Source: Phytoseiulus persimilis
Taxonomy: Eukaryota > Arthropoda > Arachnida > Mesostigmata > Phytoseiidae
Assembly (NCBI GenBank): GCA_037576195.1
Contig: CM075103.1
Span: 11,904,001 to 11,968,000 of the forward strand
Reading direction: 5' to 3'
Length of the DNA stretch: 64,000 nt
Made by a program: the position numbers and the translations under genes. The notes under the pieces were generated by a model that had not been told where the DNA came from, searched no databases, and saw only the letters and a program-made list of their open reading frames with translations. This document shows, piece after piece, positions 46,616-60,900 of this stretch (positions within the stretch are counted from its first letter, which is position 1; every line of letters starts with the position of its first letter).

Positions 46616-47234
46616 TAATAACCTCGGATTCCATTGCGAGCCAGCGAATGTGTTCACCTGTGCTTACAGACTCCCAGTACCTGCAGTGTCCGACCGCCGA
46701 CGATTTTTGCCTCCGAGAACAAACCTATCCCGGTTCGTTCCACCACATAACTCATGATGAGATCCGAGAGTAGCTTTGAGTGCTCCGACTGAAATAGAGA
46801 AACTGGGAAATATCCACCGTAGAGGGCATGATCTCCCACCGGAAGCGGTCATGAAGCTTGATGCCAGCCTCTGGAAGTGCGGGACCGACTGCAAGTTTAG
46901 GTGCTGCTGAGGATCAACTTTCGGTCGGCTCGTCAAAACACTCTACTGCGAGCCTCGGGGACGTTTGCGAAGCTGTGCTGAGCGCTGATTTACGTACAAT
47001 AGTACGTGGCAAACAGCACCCGCTCATTTTGATCCTGAATACTGCCGTCGGTGGAGCTTTGGAAAATTTACGCACGCCGCCGTCAATTCAAGAGGAGACC
47101 GACCGATCGAGGTAGCCAGGTAGCGTATTCGACCATTCCGAACGCCAGTGGATCGGGGTATGTGCAAATTTGAGTCTCACCCACCGGCTCTTGATAACAT
47201 TCGAAATTTGATTGTTGAAATGATAACAAAAATG
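46616..47234. other. Intergenic, nothing recognised
   Basis: No gene or repeat seen. Confidence 0.35.
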
Positions 47235-47343
47235 TAGTCCAACCTCGATTATCCCAACTGATCGATGCGAAAAAGGTTGAGACGATCGAGGTTGAGATCA
47301 CCCAAGTTGGAATAATCGGTGTTGAGGTAATCGAGGTTGTACT
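47235..47343. mobile_element. Small pogo/Tigger-like MITE, eroded ends
   Basis: Inverted ends TCCAACCTCGATTATC and GGTAATCGAGGTTGTAC match those of the element at 47582-47696. About 109 bp, no coding capacity. Confidence 0.6.
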
Positions 47344-47581
47344 TCAATGCAGCTTTTTTTCTGTTATAGAGTCTGAGTGAAATCCCTTCGGATGCCGAAG
47401 ATCGGCCTGTGAGGGCCATTCACTCCGGTTATGAGGTGATTCCTCTAAAACACTCCTACCTCTGCCGCTGGATGAGCGGGGACTCAGCCCAGTTGGACTG
47501 TTGTTATTCCTTCCGAGTCACCTAGGGCTCTACTTCAAGGGACCTGCGTTAAGATTCTGCGTATTCTGAATGTTCGATGTA

Positions 47582-47696
47582 CAGTACAACCTCGAATATT
47601 TCAACTAATTGATACAAAACAAAAGTTGAAGAAAGAGGTCCCGAGGGGGAAGAAAGGAAAGAGGGAAGAAAGGTCGAAATAATCGAGGTTTTACTG
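47582..47696. mobile_element. Small pogo/Tigger-like MITE (115 bp) with TA TSD
   Basis: Inverted ends CAGTACAACCTCGA and TCGAGGTTTTACTG, flanked by TA on both sides (47580-47581 and 47697-47698). This is the signature of Tc1/mariner-pogo insertions. The interior is purine-rich and non-coding. Confidence 0.8.
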
Positions 47697-47698
47697 TA

Positions 47699-48106
47699 CT
47701 TCGTTGTATGCTCGGCGCCTTGGTCAGATTTCAAAGCAGCTTGCCGAGAGGCTGAACGCAAGACCAAGCGGTCACGAAGGCGCACTCGGAAGGGGTCTCC
47801 GAAGTCAGTGAACTTTGTCCCCCGAATCTTCAAATCTCATGGAATGAGTGCCCACAAAGGATGTCCTTCAATCGTAACCGAAGGAGTCGCTCGATGCTAG
47901 ATTGAATGAGTTCCACGTATACGATGAGCGGTGAAAGCTCGCTGATCCATGTCAGACAATATTTGGTAGTAAACATCATCTTAAATCGTTTTCCTCATCT
48001 TCGCCTCACGCTCCCGGAAAATCGATGAAGCGCCACACTTGCAGATTGGTTGCTCACCATGCTTCTCACCGAAATCTTTCCTGTATGATGGAGCTTCACA
48101 ACCGTG
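47699..48106. other. Intergenic, nothing recognised
   Basis: No gene or repeat seen. Confidence 0.3.
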
Positions 48107-48465
48107 GGCACGTGTAAATAATTCGGTCGAGACAGTATCTTCCCATGAATCAAGGGAAACTGTCTCAGAATCCCTTTTTCGAGACCTGGAACACGCGCAG
48201 TCTGCGTGCGCACCACGCGAGATTGATCATGGGGAGTGGGACACCTAATGGACGATCCGAATATTTTGGAGAATCCGGGGCCTCGAATTCCCTACTTATT
48301 GCTCGATGTCTGGGATGATTCTTCATCGACAACGGGGAGGAAACAACATAGTGTAGTGCGGAAGCAGACTGCGCGCGTTCCCGCTCTCGAGAAGGAGATT
48401 CTGGGACAGTTTTCCTTGAATTATAGACGAACACTGTCCCCTGAATTATTTCCACGAGCTCAGGG
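48107..48465. repeat. Inverted repeat with a hairpin inside each arm
   Basis: Left arm about 48107-48215 and right arm about 48355-48465 are inverted copies around a ~140-bp spacer (shared words AATAATTC, CAAGG..AACTGTC.CAGAAT, GCGCAGTCTGC). Within the left arm GAGACAGT pairs with ACTGTCTC; within the right arm GGGACAGT pairs with ACTGTCCC. Probably a MITE/foldback element. Confidence 0.7.
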
Positions 48466-51400
48466 GAGATGATGCTTTTTACCAACACATTTCGTTTATT
48501 TTACCAAACAATTTCCATCGTGGAGCTCGCCCATATTCCGTGATACGCTTTTACGAAACAACGTTGTATAGCTGCTCCTTGCCGTTGTGAGCTAGCTTAC
48601 GACAACACGACAGCAGAGGCTGCAACAGGGTCATACATAACTCATCTTGTTCTTATCTCAGTGATGTTGAAAATGTAAACAACGTCAGATAACGCTGACA
48701 ATAATGAGAATGTGATTCACTGGTGAAGCGTGATGTCAAGCGTATCGTAACGGTCTTGCTCTCTCTTATCAGTGATAACACTCCGTAGAATGAGTCGCTT
48801 ATTCAATTGGATGACGGAGGACTTCTAGTACGATGATCAGTGCTGCGGACAGGCTCTCACTTTTCAAGGCCGGCTGTAGCTGCAAACGCAACGGATGATG
48901 CGAGAAAACAAATTGAGAAGCAGATCTGACTTGCGCGATCAGTGCTTCCGTACGCTGGAGCAACCTCAACTCCAACACTCCAGTTAGTCGCATACCCCGG
49001 TCTGAACTGATTCATCACATTCCTCGAACCTTGTATGGGTCGAATAAAAAATTTCCTCGCACCGCAACGTCTTCAAAGTCTCAAACGATTTCCAAACGCC
49101 ATCGGTGAGTTCTCGACACTGAGTTGAAGTGAAATTTCCCCCACGTATACGTGTTTCCGAACCAATCCCAGCGATCACATTAGAACCAGTTCACCTCCCG
49201 CAACGCTTGAGCAAAGTCAATATCCCTGATCACGTCAGTCTCCATGTCCTCAAAATCGCTGTGACAGGTAGCTCCTGAGGCAGCACAACCTCTTCACCGC
49301 CGCAAGGCAGAGGAATTTCTCCGAGCGGAGAAACGAGGAGAACGAAACTCCATTTTAAGGAGGGCGGTTGCGTCCAGTTCGCGCGAGGGTCGATCCGACC
49401 GAAACTCAGGCAGAGCATTTCATCTGCTAGCCTCGGAGCGGAATTCATCGGACTGCGAGGTTTCTGTTGACGCGTCGTCGGGAAAGGATACCGGACGTGG
49501 CACCATCTCGGTATCACCGGTTTTTGTGGTGCGCGTTGTGTAGGAAGTCATCATAGCTGCGAATCGCCTTTTCTCTTTGTCTGGTTGTTTGGACCAACTG
49601 CAAGGTCAATAAACAAACGGACGAAGAGTCGCGCCCTTCTTTCTCAAGCTCGGTAACGGACACCGAACTGCAAAGCAATTCAAAATCCGGATGCCAGACA
49701 GCAGCATCGGTCTAATGCGCATCCTCGGTCGCCCGAGGAGTGCTACGTGTGTTGGAGCCTCTCAGAATTCCCACGGGACACAATCCTCGCTGAATATGTG
49801 TGCTCAGTTGGATTCGGCGAGGAAAACGAAAACAGCGGGTGCAACTCATCTGAGTCACCGTTCTCGCGTGGACCGATCCCTCCCCAATGTGTTCGACGGA
49901 GATCAGAGCCTCGAAGTTCAAGCATTCATCATTTCACATCTAACATCTATCCGTACGAGCATACGGATACATGGTTGTCCGATTCCTGAATTTCTCACTT
50001 CTCTCAGCTTTTCTCACGGTCGATCCTATCCATGTTGATATGCTGCTGGAAACTGAGAAAGGGATCGATTCAAGAACGCCATTACGCGAATTATGATTCG
50101 GCCACATGTTCCTCAGGTTCCGTGCTCATGTCGTCAAAAAGAAAGTTTGCAACCGATTGGCAACGTTCTGGAAGTCACATCGAGGGCGGATCCGCCTAAC
50201 CTCCCATCCTTTCAGTCTTCGGAGTCCGAATTTTGAGCATGCAAATTGTTCCGAGTCCGCTGTAGAACCCCGGCTGATCAACCAGAATCAATCAACCAGA
50301 GCGAGAAAGTCGCGTCATGGTCCGAGCTGGAAATAACAGCCCTCATTGGGATATTCTGATATTCAGCTGGAATAATCGAATGGGATGCTTGCGTCAAGTC
50401 AGCCCCCTGTGGAGCCCGAACGAACTGTAGTCGTCACCATTAGGAACCATAGGAGAATCGATGTTTATTCTACGTTCGATGTATCGAAGTCCTTTATAAC
50501 TGCAGAATCTGCAGAAAGTAAACGGCGTGGACCTCCGCCTCCCTGAAGAACCTCGAATCGCTCATCCTCCATCAATCATATCAAGTACATCAGGAGGGCT
50601 GAAAGCTCTCCTGAACATGATGGGAATACTCGGGATAGAAACGGAGCTCTGAATTGGAACACAGGCTCCGAGTGTGAGCTAAAACCGCGACCAGATAGAG
50701 CTAATGGTAGGGAGTCGATAAATTCCAGCCTTATGACTAGAGCCCTTAAGTTTGGGGAATTTCTCGGAATTATTTCATCAATCGTCTAGGATTGATCCAT
50801 AACAATGAGGAGATGATTTCGGCTGCGCCCCATTACCCGTTTTCTTTCTCCTTTACCGCCGTCGAGCCAGAACTTGCAGGAAGAAATCCCGGGAGATTTT
50901 TCGCAACGATTGCGCCTGAGAAACCCAAAAGGCACCCCCACATGGTTTCGATGACGTCCCTGAATTTCCAGGCTCTGCCGTTGACTGATCACGCATGTTC
51001 ATGGAGACGGATGGAAGCCAGGGGTCGAAATTCCAGCGACAAAAAAATCCGAGTTCGCATAGATACCCATCGGTTATGGGCATGATCTGTTTCCGATGAT
51101 CCGGATCCGGCCACCCCACCATTTTCGATATGTTCGCCTCTGGATATGGGTAGCTGTGCGGATTCAGATGCGGACTCTAATCAATATCGGAGTTCGATCC
51201 ACTTTTGAATGGAAACCAAGGTCTCAGGGAAAATGAACAGAGTAGAAGGGCTGAGCCTGTGTGAGAGCATCTCAAAAATGCTGAAGAATCGAGAACCCCG
51301 CAAGCAGTTCAGCAAACCAAGACTGGAGACCATGGCGCTCAAGGACAGCGAGGCGTTCAACGAGACGGGCCGCCGAAATACACCATGGGGATGCCAGAAA

Positions 51401-54400
51401 CGGGGCGTTAGGGGAGAGACGCGTCCCAAAAAGATTTGAGGTAGAGCAAGTTACAGAATCCCGTCCGCAGAACGTTGGCGAACGCGATGAAACTCCTGTA
51501 GAGATCGAATAGGTGGCGTCCTAACAGCCATCCTTTCCAACTTCCATTCAAGTATAGAGGAAAGTGGCCCGCCAGAAGAACTCGCCCTGTACTGACTAAT
51601 GGAGAGCAGGACAGGCATTCCTCACATTTGGCTCCTGGTCCTTCGTCGCTGATGCTGGGGAACATCGAGCTGTTCTGGTCGACCAGGTGGAGGGGTTCTC
51701 CATTGAGTTGATCACGGCTCCGAGAGATCCATGCTATACAAGCTCCAATTGAACGAATGAGCCATCTCATGCACTTGCACGATAAAACCAGAAACCTCAA
51801 ATTCCACGCAGACTGGCTCCTGAATATCAATCCGTCCTCCTTCGCGGGAGCTCAACTTGTCTACCGGAATCACTCCCGCAGCAGCAGTGAAAATTCTTCG
51901 AGTGGCGCGTCCCTCATTCTGGCTGCCACCGCTGATGTTTGCTGGTTCCAGAGCTCGGAAGTGCCAGAGCAAGTGAGCACTGGATCTAATCTCTCACTGT
52001 TGAAACAGTCTCACGATGTAGCGGTACTGGCGGTATCCTCATCTAGGAGCCAAGTCGTCATTGTTTGGCTGGTCGTGGATCTGTCATGGCCATCTTGCTC
52101 TTGACAGTCAATCGGAGTGGTTTCCGTTTCTTTCGGCCTGCACGGTTCCGTTTTGCAGACCTGATCGGTCGCAGATTAGCTGATTTGCTTGCTGACCCGC
52201 GTTTCCCTCGTTTCTGAAAACCGCGGCTGTTGACGCCGCCATTCTAGTTTCCGCGTCGGAGTTCGGCGAGACAACCTTCAAATTCGTATCCCAATTTCAC
52301 ATTTTCCTTCTGAATGGTTTTCAATATGCATCTGTTTTTACCACCCTCTCCAGTTTAGCTTCTGCAGCTTGTTTGTCGGAAACGCGTGATACGAAAAGCA
52401 AAGAGAGAAATCTACCTGACTCTGTCAAACCCATCAATCTCAGTGTGCTGACGGCAGCAGTCAGATGAATCAAGGATCAATACCAGATAAAGCATCGCCC
52501 ACTTGATCTGAACTCGAGATCCGCAGAAACGAAAATGCCATTAAAGCCATTATCCCGTTTGATGTAAGACAGACCGCAGAGGTCGAATTCAAGACTTGAT
52601 CAGAAAGACACACTGGCCACACGCCCGATGGAGGAACGAGGGCAAGCATTCTGAAGAATCAGAAGTGGATGCCTGAGCATAACTGACCAAGTTTTTGAGA
52701 TCGGATCGTTGAGACGTGTTAAGTGATTACCATCTGTGACGCGTGGAAGATCGTGAAGGAAGTTTTCTGCACTTTCGAGTCGACATTTTCCGCCTCGCAG
52801 GATAGCCTTCGATTGTGAAGATCAGATCGAATGTCAGCAAGCTGGACTGACGCGAAAGAGCTGTTATTCAGAACTCACGAGTTTTCTTTCCGCGGAGAAC
52901 AGCCATTTACGATGAAGCGGAAGCGTGCGAGCGAAAGTTCAATGGGACCTTTCTTTGAAATCCTCGGAGAATCCATTCGAGACACAGCGCTTAATCCCTC
53001 TGGCTCCCCCACCCAAGACGGATAAACCAGATCTGCTGAGGGTTACAGACAGGACTAGTCAGTGTCGACTTGATCTCGATACTTTTCCGGGAGAGCTTCG
53101 TGCGCGGTCTTCCTCCTCGAGTCGGCCGAGTGCGACGCCATACATGCCTCTTCCTTTGTGAGGAATGATGTCCAACTGACGTGAACACTGCTCTCGATGG
53201 CCTGTATGGGAACGAAAATACTAACGAAAGTATTCTTGTGGTCCGGGCACTCGTGATGATCTTTCGATAGTAGTCTTCGAACACGATTCGGGTGTCAAGT
53301 TGGACGTCGAAAGTTGAATGTCGCTGTGAGCATACACGATCGGAGAATCGTATCGAAATCCATGGGGCAGCTCCACACTCAAGCCAGACGCGAGCGCTGG
53401 TGAAGTCAACTGGGAAAACACCCGAAGTGAAAACGACGTCCCTCCTTCTAAGTCCTTCCTTCTACGTCCTTTGACGCAGGATTGTGCCAACATTTTGGTC
53501 GAATATGTTCGACAGTTCCGGGCCATTTGGAAGTTCCAGAAAACCGATATGATGGATACTGCAGGTCCCGCCCTTTCGCGGTCGCTTGGTTGATCACTCG
53601 TGACGTTATACAGGTCGGAATTACAAATCTGTACGAACAGCTCAGTCGCCCAGAGTGATCTGTTTGGAATTTCTCTTTCATTTTCAACGAGAAAACGGCG
53701 AGCTTTCTGCCAAAGCCTCCGACACCGGTCTCATGATTTCTAACCGGACTTCCAAGGTTCAAATCGGACTTCGTATAGTCACAAACGGGGTGTTCGAAGT
53801 TCAATGCAGGGTTATCAAGATTGCAGACAAGATCAACCGGTAATCCATTCAGCCGGGGCGCGCCGTCCGCCACCCGATCGGATCCGAACAACGAGCCGCA
53901 CCGGCGACGATCACGGTGAAAAATGGAGAAAAAATGTAGCGGGAAGTATCTCCCCGTATTTAATGGCTTTTTAATAAGCCGACGACGCGGCGCGATTGTC
54001 AGCGCCCGAATGTTCGGAGAATCGACCCTTAAAACTGCCAACGGTCCAGGTAATCGAGAGTCGCCCAACCGAACGGATGTGGGGCCTGATCGATCCACTG
54101 ATAGATCAATCAATTAGATTTGACGAAGCGCAATGATCGAGACCGACGCAAGATAATTTCCCCGTTTTCGATGATTGTCCCTCGAATCAAGTCTCAGGCC
54201 ATTCAGCGAAATGAGCGATTCGCGGTTTCAGACCGTTCTTGGATCGGACTGTGATTGAGCTCCGGTTTCAAACAATTTCATTGTCCGAATAAGAGGCGTG
54301 TTCTGGCAATCATAGCTCATGCTGTGGCTTGGGCTCAAACACGCATCTTCTCCGGTTGGTCTTCCAGCTCAAGTTCAGGCATATCTCGCTCGGGAATGCC

Positions 54401-54824
54401 TTGTTTGAAAGGAGACTGACGTTATCAGGGACTGTGTCAGCCGGAATTAGTACGGGAGCTATATGCGAACTCGTCTATTTCATCAAGATACATAATCAAA
54501 AATGCACGTCCCATCGGGACGGCGCCTTCGCGGTCAGTTGTGCTGTCGACAGCCCTGACGATACGATGGACAGCTGAGTCAGTGCAAACGCCCGTCGATC
54601 GGATCATTCTGGTCCAGGACTTCGACATGTTCCGCCAAAAATCGTTGATCATTCTTTGCGATGTTACAGGTCACAATATCAGTTTGACGCCGCCGAGCCA
54701 TGTTCTCCTGCTCTCGGTGAGACTTGCGAATCTTACCGAGCTTGGAGGGTTTGGGACCCGGCTGCAAGACATGATGCATCACCCTGAAATCCCGCGGTAA
54801 CGAATCGATTTTTCTCTCGGAAGA
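48466..54824. other. Intergenic, no recognisable gene (6.4 kb)
   Basis: Minus ORF 53448-54113 (221 codons) and plus/minus ORFs at 49691-50038 and 51408-51830 have no recognisable domains. The segment at 54400-54820 may belong to a decayed element ending in the tandem repeat that follows. Confidence 0.3.
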
Positions 54825-54925
54825 CGCATCGCATAACGAACTCCTCGGATAGCGAACTTATCAGGCAACGAACTCGTCATATGACGAGCTCATCAGATAG
54901 CGAGCTGGGCGGACAGCGATCTAAT
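54825..54925. repeat. Degenerate tandem repeat (~16-17 bp, ATAGCGAACTCATCAGG-like)
   Basis: Five or six units of the form (A/G)TA(A/G)CGA(A/G)CT..TC(A/G)G(G). Runs of ATAACGAACTC are known from pogo/Tigger ends, so this may be a transposon subterminal region. Confidence 0.6.
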
Positions 54926-57900
54926 GTGGTGCAGACTTTGAGAAGAAATGTGGAAAAAAATCCGCGGGATTCTAGGGTACCCTCTCTCCTTTGCCGCGAC
55001 AATGAGTCGTATGCGAAGAAACAGAAAATAGGCGTGCTCCCTCATGGATTACTTTCAGAGTTGCTGAAGGAAGACTGCGGCAACTGTGTTTCATTAGTTG
55101 TCTTGTAAGCCTACCTGCGGTCCAGAAGCCTCTGTTCTGGCATTGACGGGTTCGCAAAATTCGGACCTTTTTAGCTGAATTCGAGCGCTTCAACAGGTAA
55201 TTCATTTGAGCGAATGAAGCATCCGGTGCTCAGTGACATTCAGCTCCGTCGGACCCTCCGCTTTGCTGGCTCCCTGTATCCTTCGAGGAATTTCATATGT
55301 TGTCATCAATTCCACTGTTTTATATGATTTACTCAAACTTCATAGTGCGAGTTTATTGTGGGAAGCTGACACTCGAAACTGGCTGCTCCCAAAGGGAGAA
55401 AAGAGCTTCGATAAGAGAAATGAGACCAGCAGACAGCGGTTTCCTCAGAGGGAACGATAAATCCTACCATCGCCCACTCACGACAAACGTAAATCGATCC
55501 GTCTTCTTCGGGTGAACCGCAACGAGCGGCCATTTGTTTGAAAAATGCGTTCGTGAAAGCTCATTCAGAGAAGGAAACTGTCTCGCTGCTTTGATGTCCT
55601 CGGAACTGTCTGCGTGGACCCGGAGCAGTTGAAACGAGCTGGATAAATTATCCGACGCGGAGACAGTCTAATGAGATATCAGGAATAATTACTGCTGTTG
55701 CCGGTCACGCGCAAAGCTCAGCGTCGGAAGAACGCAAACGACAACATCTAATTGATTGTGCTCGTCGCGCATCGGGAGAACATTTGTTTTCTTCGAAAAA
55801 CCGAATTGAGACATTTTCGACAGAAATTCGGAAGGTAGTTTCGCTGTGACTAGGAGTCACTTTCCATGATCCTACGTTCAATTGCCCGAGTAGTGCGATC
55901 GAGATCTCCGCGATGCTCTTCCCTGCATGGACCGAAACCATTCTCTGATCCATCAATGCCGTCCGATCCAACATAAGTTTTCAGGAATCACCCAAATCGT
56001 CCAGAACCGTTCACTCGCGTTCATTTCGAATGGAGATGATGACCATCCCTTCTCGGCTCCGTATTCGTTCGCTTCAAACAATGAACGCCGTAGCAAATCT
56101 TCGGGAAAAAATGGAACTGAATTCCCCCGCCTTTGAGGGAGGAAAATCGAACGGTTCCGCTCAGACAATGAGATAAACGAGGTCGTTCGGGGCAATCAAA
56201 CGAGAATCGTTCGGAAGTTTAGCGACTCTTCTAGATCCGGATCCATCGATGGACTCTTCTGGACTCTTGTTCTGACTGTAAAACTGGGCAGAAACATTCC
56301 GTGTTGAAGGATTCAATCGGGCAGTGATTACGCTAAGTCAGCTTGCAAGCGAAAGCTTCCGATATTGAAGCGGAATTTCAAGGTTCGGAACCCAGAGGGC
56401 AAACAACCCGTTTCGATCCGATCAAAGTCTGGACTGAACTTATACCAAGTCTCCCTCATTGTTCTTCGAGAGGCTCATATTTGAACTCGTCAGATATTGA
56501 AGTATCAGCCGTTGAAATCGATTTGAATGATGAGGGGGAAGGGAACGCGGCACACGACCTTAGAAGATCCGAAGACGAACTATACTCCGATAGAGTAACA
56601 CGGCCGATATTCCATGGGGAACCGTTCCTAGCAGATTGATTCACTACTTGCCCGCAGGTAGGAGAGTTGTTTACAGATTTTTTTCTCATTCAGCTTCGTT
56701 TTTCCCTATGTGGTATATGTAGTTCGAATAAATGCCGAAACAACCCATCACCTTCCTTCTCTCCTCACCTTCCAACTTGTGACATGGTTGGGAAGATGGC
56801 ATCATGAAGGGTACCTAGGTGCCACCAGAGCTGGGGAAATCGAGCATCAAACACTCGTTCATCAATCAACTCATGCGGATGGATGATGTGAAACGCGGTG
56901 GTATGACAGCGATGCAAACGTACGGGCCTGCGTGAACCGCGGGAGCTCGGATGAGCGTTGTTCATACCTTGAACTTCCTGAACTTGAATTTCACCTCCGA
57001 AATTTCACGCCGGCCAAATAATTACCGCACGTGCCCAACATACAGATGTCAAACAAGGCGCTGTCGCAACTCTGTGTCTGACAAGTGTGAATAGATGATT
57101 TCGAGCCAGTACATGGCCATGGCGCGGCGATTAAGAACTCAGTCTAGATTGTTACTTCCCCACTGAAGCTGAGTTCTCAGAAGTTTTTCTGAGGAGCTCC
57201 AACGTTCGAGCTCTTTCGGGACTCTACAAAGGACTCACTCCGTGATTGGGTGGTCGATTTAGGTGTTACTTCCGAGAACCCAGAATAATATTGAACAGTA
57301 CTTTCGAAGTCTTCATTCTGCCGAAGCTTACTCCTCGGACCGTTTCTCATTTCTCCACTTCTGACTCGGAAGATTTGTGGCTTCCGAAAACGGACGAGTC
57401 CGATTCCGAGAAGTTCTGACAATGTTCCGAGTAGCGCAGGAGATTCTCTGGCCTCGCGAGGCACGTTCTCACAGCGATGTTGTTGCGGTCCGCTCTTCGG
57501 GAAGATTGATCGTCGGCGTCACAGCCAGCTACGGACCTCTCCCCTGGAGACGGGAGGTAAGGCAGAACAGCAATCTTTTCGGAAGGGTCCAGGTAGACGA
57601 GATTCGGAGCCTCGTCGTGCATTCCTCTCGTGAATAACTTTGGGAGAGTGCTCATCTGCATTTTTCCGCCGAAGCCAGTGTCATCATTTCCCACACAGCA
57701 GCCAAAAAATAGAGTCAGCTCCGCAAACACGCAACTGCATCGCTTCTTATTTCCTTTTCTGTTGAATCACTCGAGGCAGTCAATAGCCGCATCACAGAAG
57801 GCTCCTCTAGCCTATCTGATGCTAGGAACTTCTTCGGTGATCTCGAGAGAACGGAGGAGTGGGTGAATTTCGAGCTATGGCAAGTTGTGAATCGCTTATG

Positions 57901-60900
57901 AATATAATGCGTCCTGAATTTTCATTTTAGTTTGAATCGTTTCGCCTGCGGTCTACTATCAAAAACCTCATCGGTGGATAATGAGTTTTCTGATTTATGT
58001 CATGTTTCTCGAGGTGATTGCATTACGACGTTCCGACACACTCAGCAGTGGGTCTCCCAATGCCTGGTTTGTAAACAGTCTTCCAACGCGGACTCTTTGC
58101 TCGGCATCGCACAACTGCTCACCACGCCCCGAAGACAGTCACCTTGTTTTGCTATGCTCCTGCTTGTTTTCTTTCGTTCCCTGCTTCTGATGCGAGCAGT
58201 GGTCCATGTACTTCCTCCGGGGGTTTGCGGCGAGATGTAACGATTATCGAGATCATAAATAACCCCGCCTGAGTCGTTATGATCCGAATAAAAACTTCAT
58301 TAGACTGCGCCTCCGAGTTCCTGTTTCTGTTGTTGCCCTGTCATACTGTTCGGAGCCGCAGATGAACTCCTCATCGTAACAGTAGAACAGCTGCTTGGGT
58401 CGACTCACCACTTTTTAGAGGAAAACCACCAAAAGCTAGAATCCGTGGGAGTTGGGGGACGAAAGAACGACGTGGCCGACGCCGCCGCATGTGATTTCCT
58501 TGGGTCCAGCAGCTTCAAGCGTGTTCGAGATGAACCGGAACTGGTTGCTCTGTTGAGACAGAGGAGGAGGGCAAATGAGGAGAATGGAATAGCAGGCAGA
58601 GAAAACGAGCGGAATCCATGGAGAAAGGCCGATTTGCTCATGAGACGTGTCACTTGGGAGGCGAATTACACCCTTGTAGAGCCAAGCGAGCGGCCCTAAG
58701 AAACTGGGCCACACAGAAAGCAGCGGCGTGGACAATAAGCAAAACAATGAAGAAACAACGGAATGAGCAAGGAAGGCGAAATGTAACAATATAGTGAACA
58801 CGATGACATCTTCTTGGCCATCCTTCAACATTTTGGACTCATTGCATGATCGGCGGTTGGCTCGCGCACGAGTTGTTTTGACGACGGACGGATTCGGGAC
58901 AACCGGTCTTCCGAAAGATACGTGGCGACCGTCTATTATCTATTCAGAACAAAACAATAATGACATTTCCAACCTGCATCGTCAAATTTGAGCCGGCTCC
59001 AGAGCCAGCGTCGGAACTGGTGCTCATACAGAACGATGCTCACCTTGAGATCTGGCAGACTAGCTAAATAGAGACTTGAAGCGAGGTCCAACGGGAAACA
59101 GCGTTCCAAGCGAGGGAAAAATGGTGCTCCATCAAATAATCCGTGACAAATGGAGAATGTCATCCCGATCTCATCCCGAGACCCTGATTCCGGATTCTGT
59201 TCCCAGTTCCGAGTAAAACTCTCCCGCTAGCCCAGCTGGCCCCCGATAGTTGATTCGTCAGTCGGACATGAGAGCGCTCTAGGAGCTCCTCTTCATGTCA
59301 CTCCCTGGAAGTCCGAGTTGCAGCAGCTCGCTGCATGCTCATGCGTTCCTGCTCCAGCATTTCTTCATGTCCACTGAGGAACCTGATTCTGAGATCACAA
59401 CTCCGCCCCCGCCGGTCTCTAATTTGTCCATTCTTTTTGCTTTGGCAGGGGTCATAAACCGACGCTTTGCTGATCGCTGGATTCGTGAAAATATTCTTCC
59501 ATCTTCTCCCATTCTCCTTTTTTTTCGCACTCGCAGTTCCTTTCGTGAATCATTGGGTGTGAGTTGTTCGACGACAGAAAAAAAAGAAAAAGAAAAAAAA
59601 AGAACTGGATGGGAAGCGGAGCAGGGATATCGGTTGCGTCCCGCTCGAACCAAGGCCAGGAACTCTCATTGGAACGCTGAGTGCTGTGATGAGGAATCGA
59701 CTTCTGATTTCGAGCGCCGATCGAAATTTTTCCGCCGTCATGACGGAGCGGTGATCTGCAGGACTCATTCGTGGTGAATTCGAAACCTCGATCATGGAGT
59801 ACAAGAGCAGTACTCTGAACTGCCACGCGCCAGGATCCGGCCGAGCTTGAAGACTTCAGGTAAGTATGGTTAACGGTTTTGGCAGCTGATAGTTGCGCGT
59901 TTGTTACTCTTCTCCAATCAGTGCGGTAAAGCCGAAAAGGCATCGAGGAAAGAAAATCAATACGCAGCTCGATCGTGACCACTGCCAGGTCGGCGTGGAC
60001 GTTGAGGCGCTGCCAAAACGCAGAGATTCACAGAAAGCGCTCAGTATACCAGTCGTCCTTTGGCATTGTCTTTCCAAACTTCTGAAGATCCTGCATCGAT
60101 GCGGTCGCGAAGCGTTAGAAAACAGCCTCGAGTAGGACTTAATTGCAGCGCGTCGGCGAATCGCGAAAGAATCGTAAATTTCCGATGAGATGGACAGACA
60201 AGTGAGCGAAACGTCCAGAACGAGACCGGAGTGGGAGAGGAGGCGAGATACTTCCTTGCTAGAGGAAAAACATCGTTGAGTTGTCAAATCCTCGAATACT
60301 TCCGGCAAGGGTGCTTTGCTATGCACTACAATCCCGATTGTATCAACCTCAATTAAATCTTCATATTCGAGCCCCCCTTAGATTATATCAGCTCTTGTCT
60401 TCGCGGCTGAACAGTACGCAGAACTCTCATTTCGAGCGAACATTGCTGAAAGTACGGATTTAGACTCGAGATTCCAAAATCTGCGTCCTCGCAGCTTTTT
60501 GTGGGGGAACAATCGAGGAGGTTTGAAGGCTAACTTCCCTCCCAACGAACGCGTCGATCAATCCTCGTTGAAACACAGGAGTAGAGTAAGACCTCCGCGT
60601 CGGGCTCTGTCTCTTAGCTCCAAACTGCGTTCCAACCCTCCTCGAAACTGAGACAGCCACACAGAAATCGAATCCCTGCACCGGAATTTCTGTCTGGTCG
60701 TCAAGTGTGGGTATGTTGACACATGTCGCGAAGTTAGACAAGAGCTGTCATGCGAAATTGCCGTTTGGGTGTCAAAAGCTGACGCGAGTTGTGGAATGTT
60801 TGTTTGTATTGGTGGAGCTTTGGGCGATTTCCCGCAGTTACGCGATACGGGAACTGTTGCTATTCTGGACCGGCTCGCACAAATAGAGCTCGCGACGTTT

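Noticed and set aside
53448-54113. 221-codon minus-strand ORF
   Set aside because: No domain, no promoter or poly(A) context, mixed low-quality composition; long ORFs arise here because TA-containing stops are scarce.
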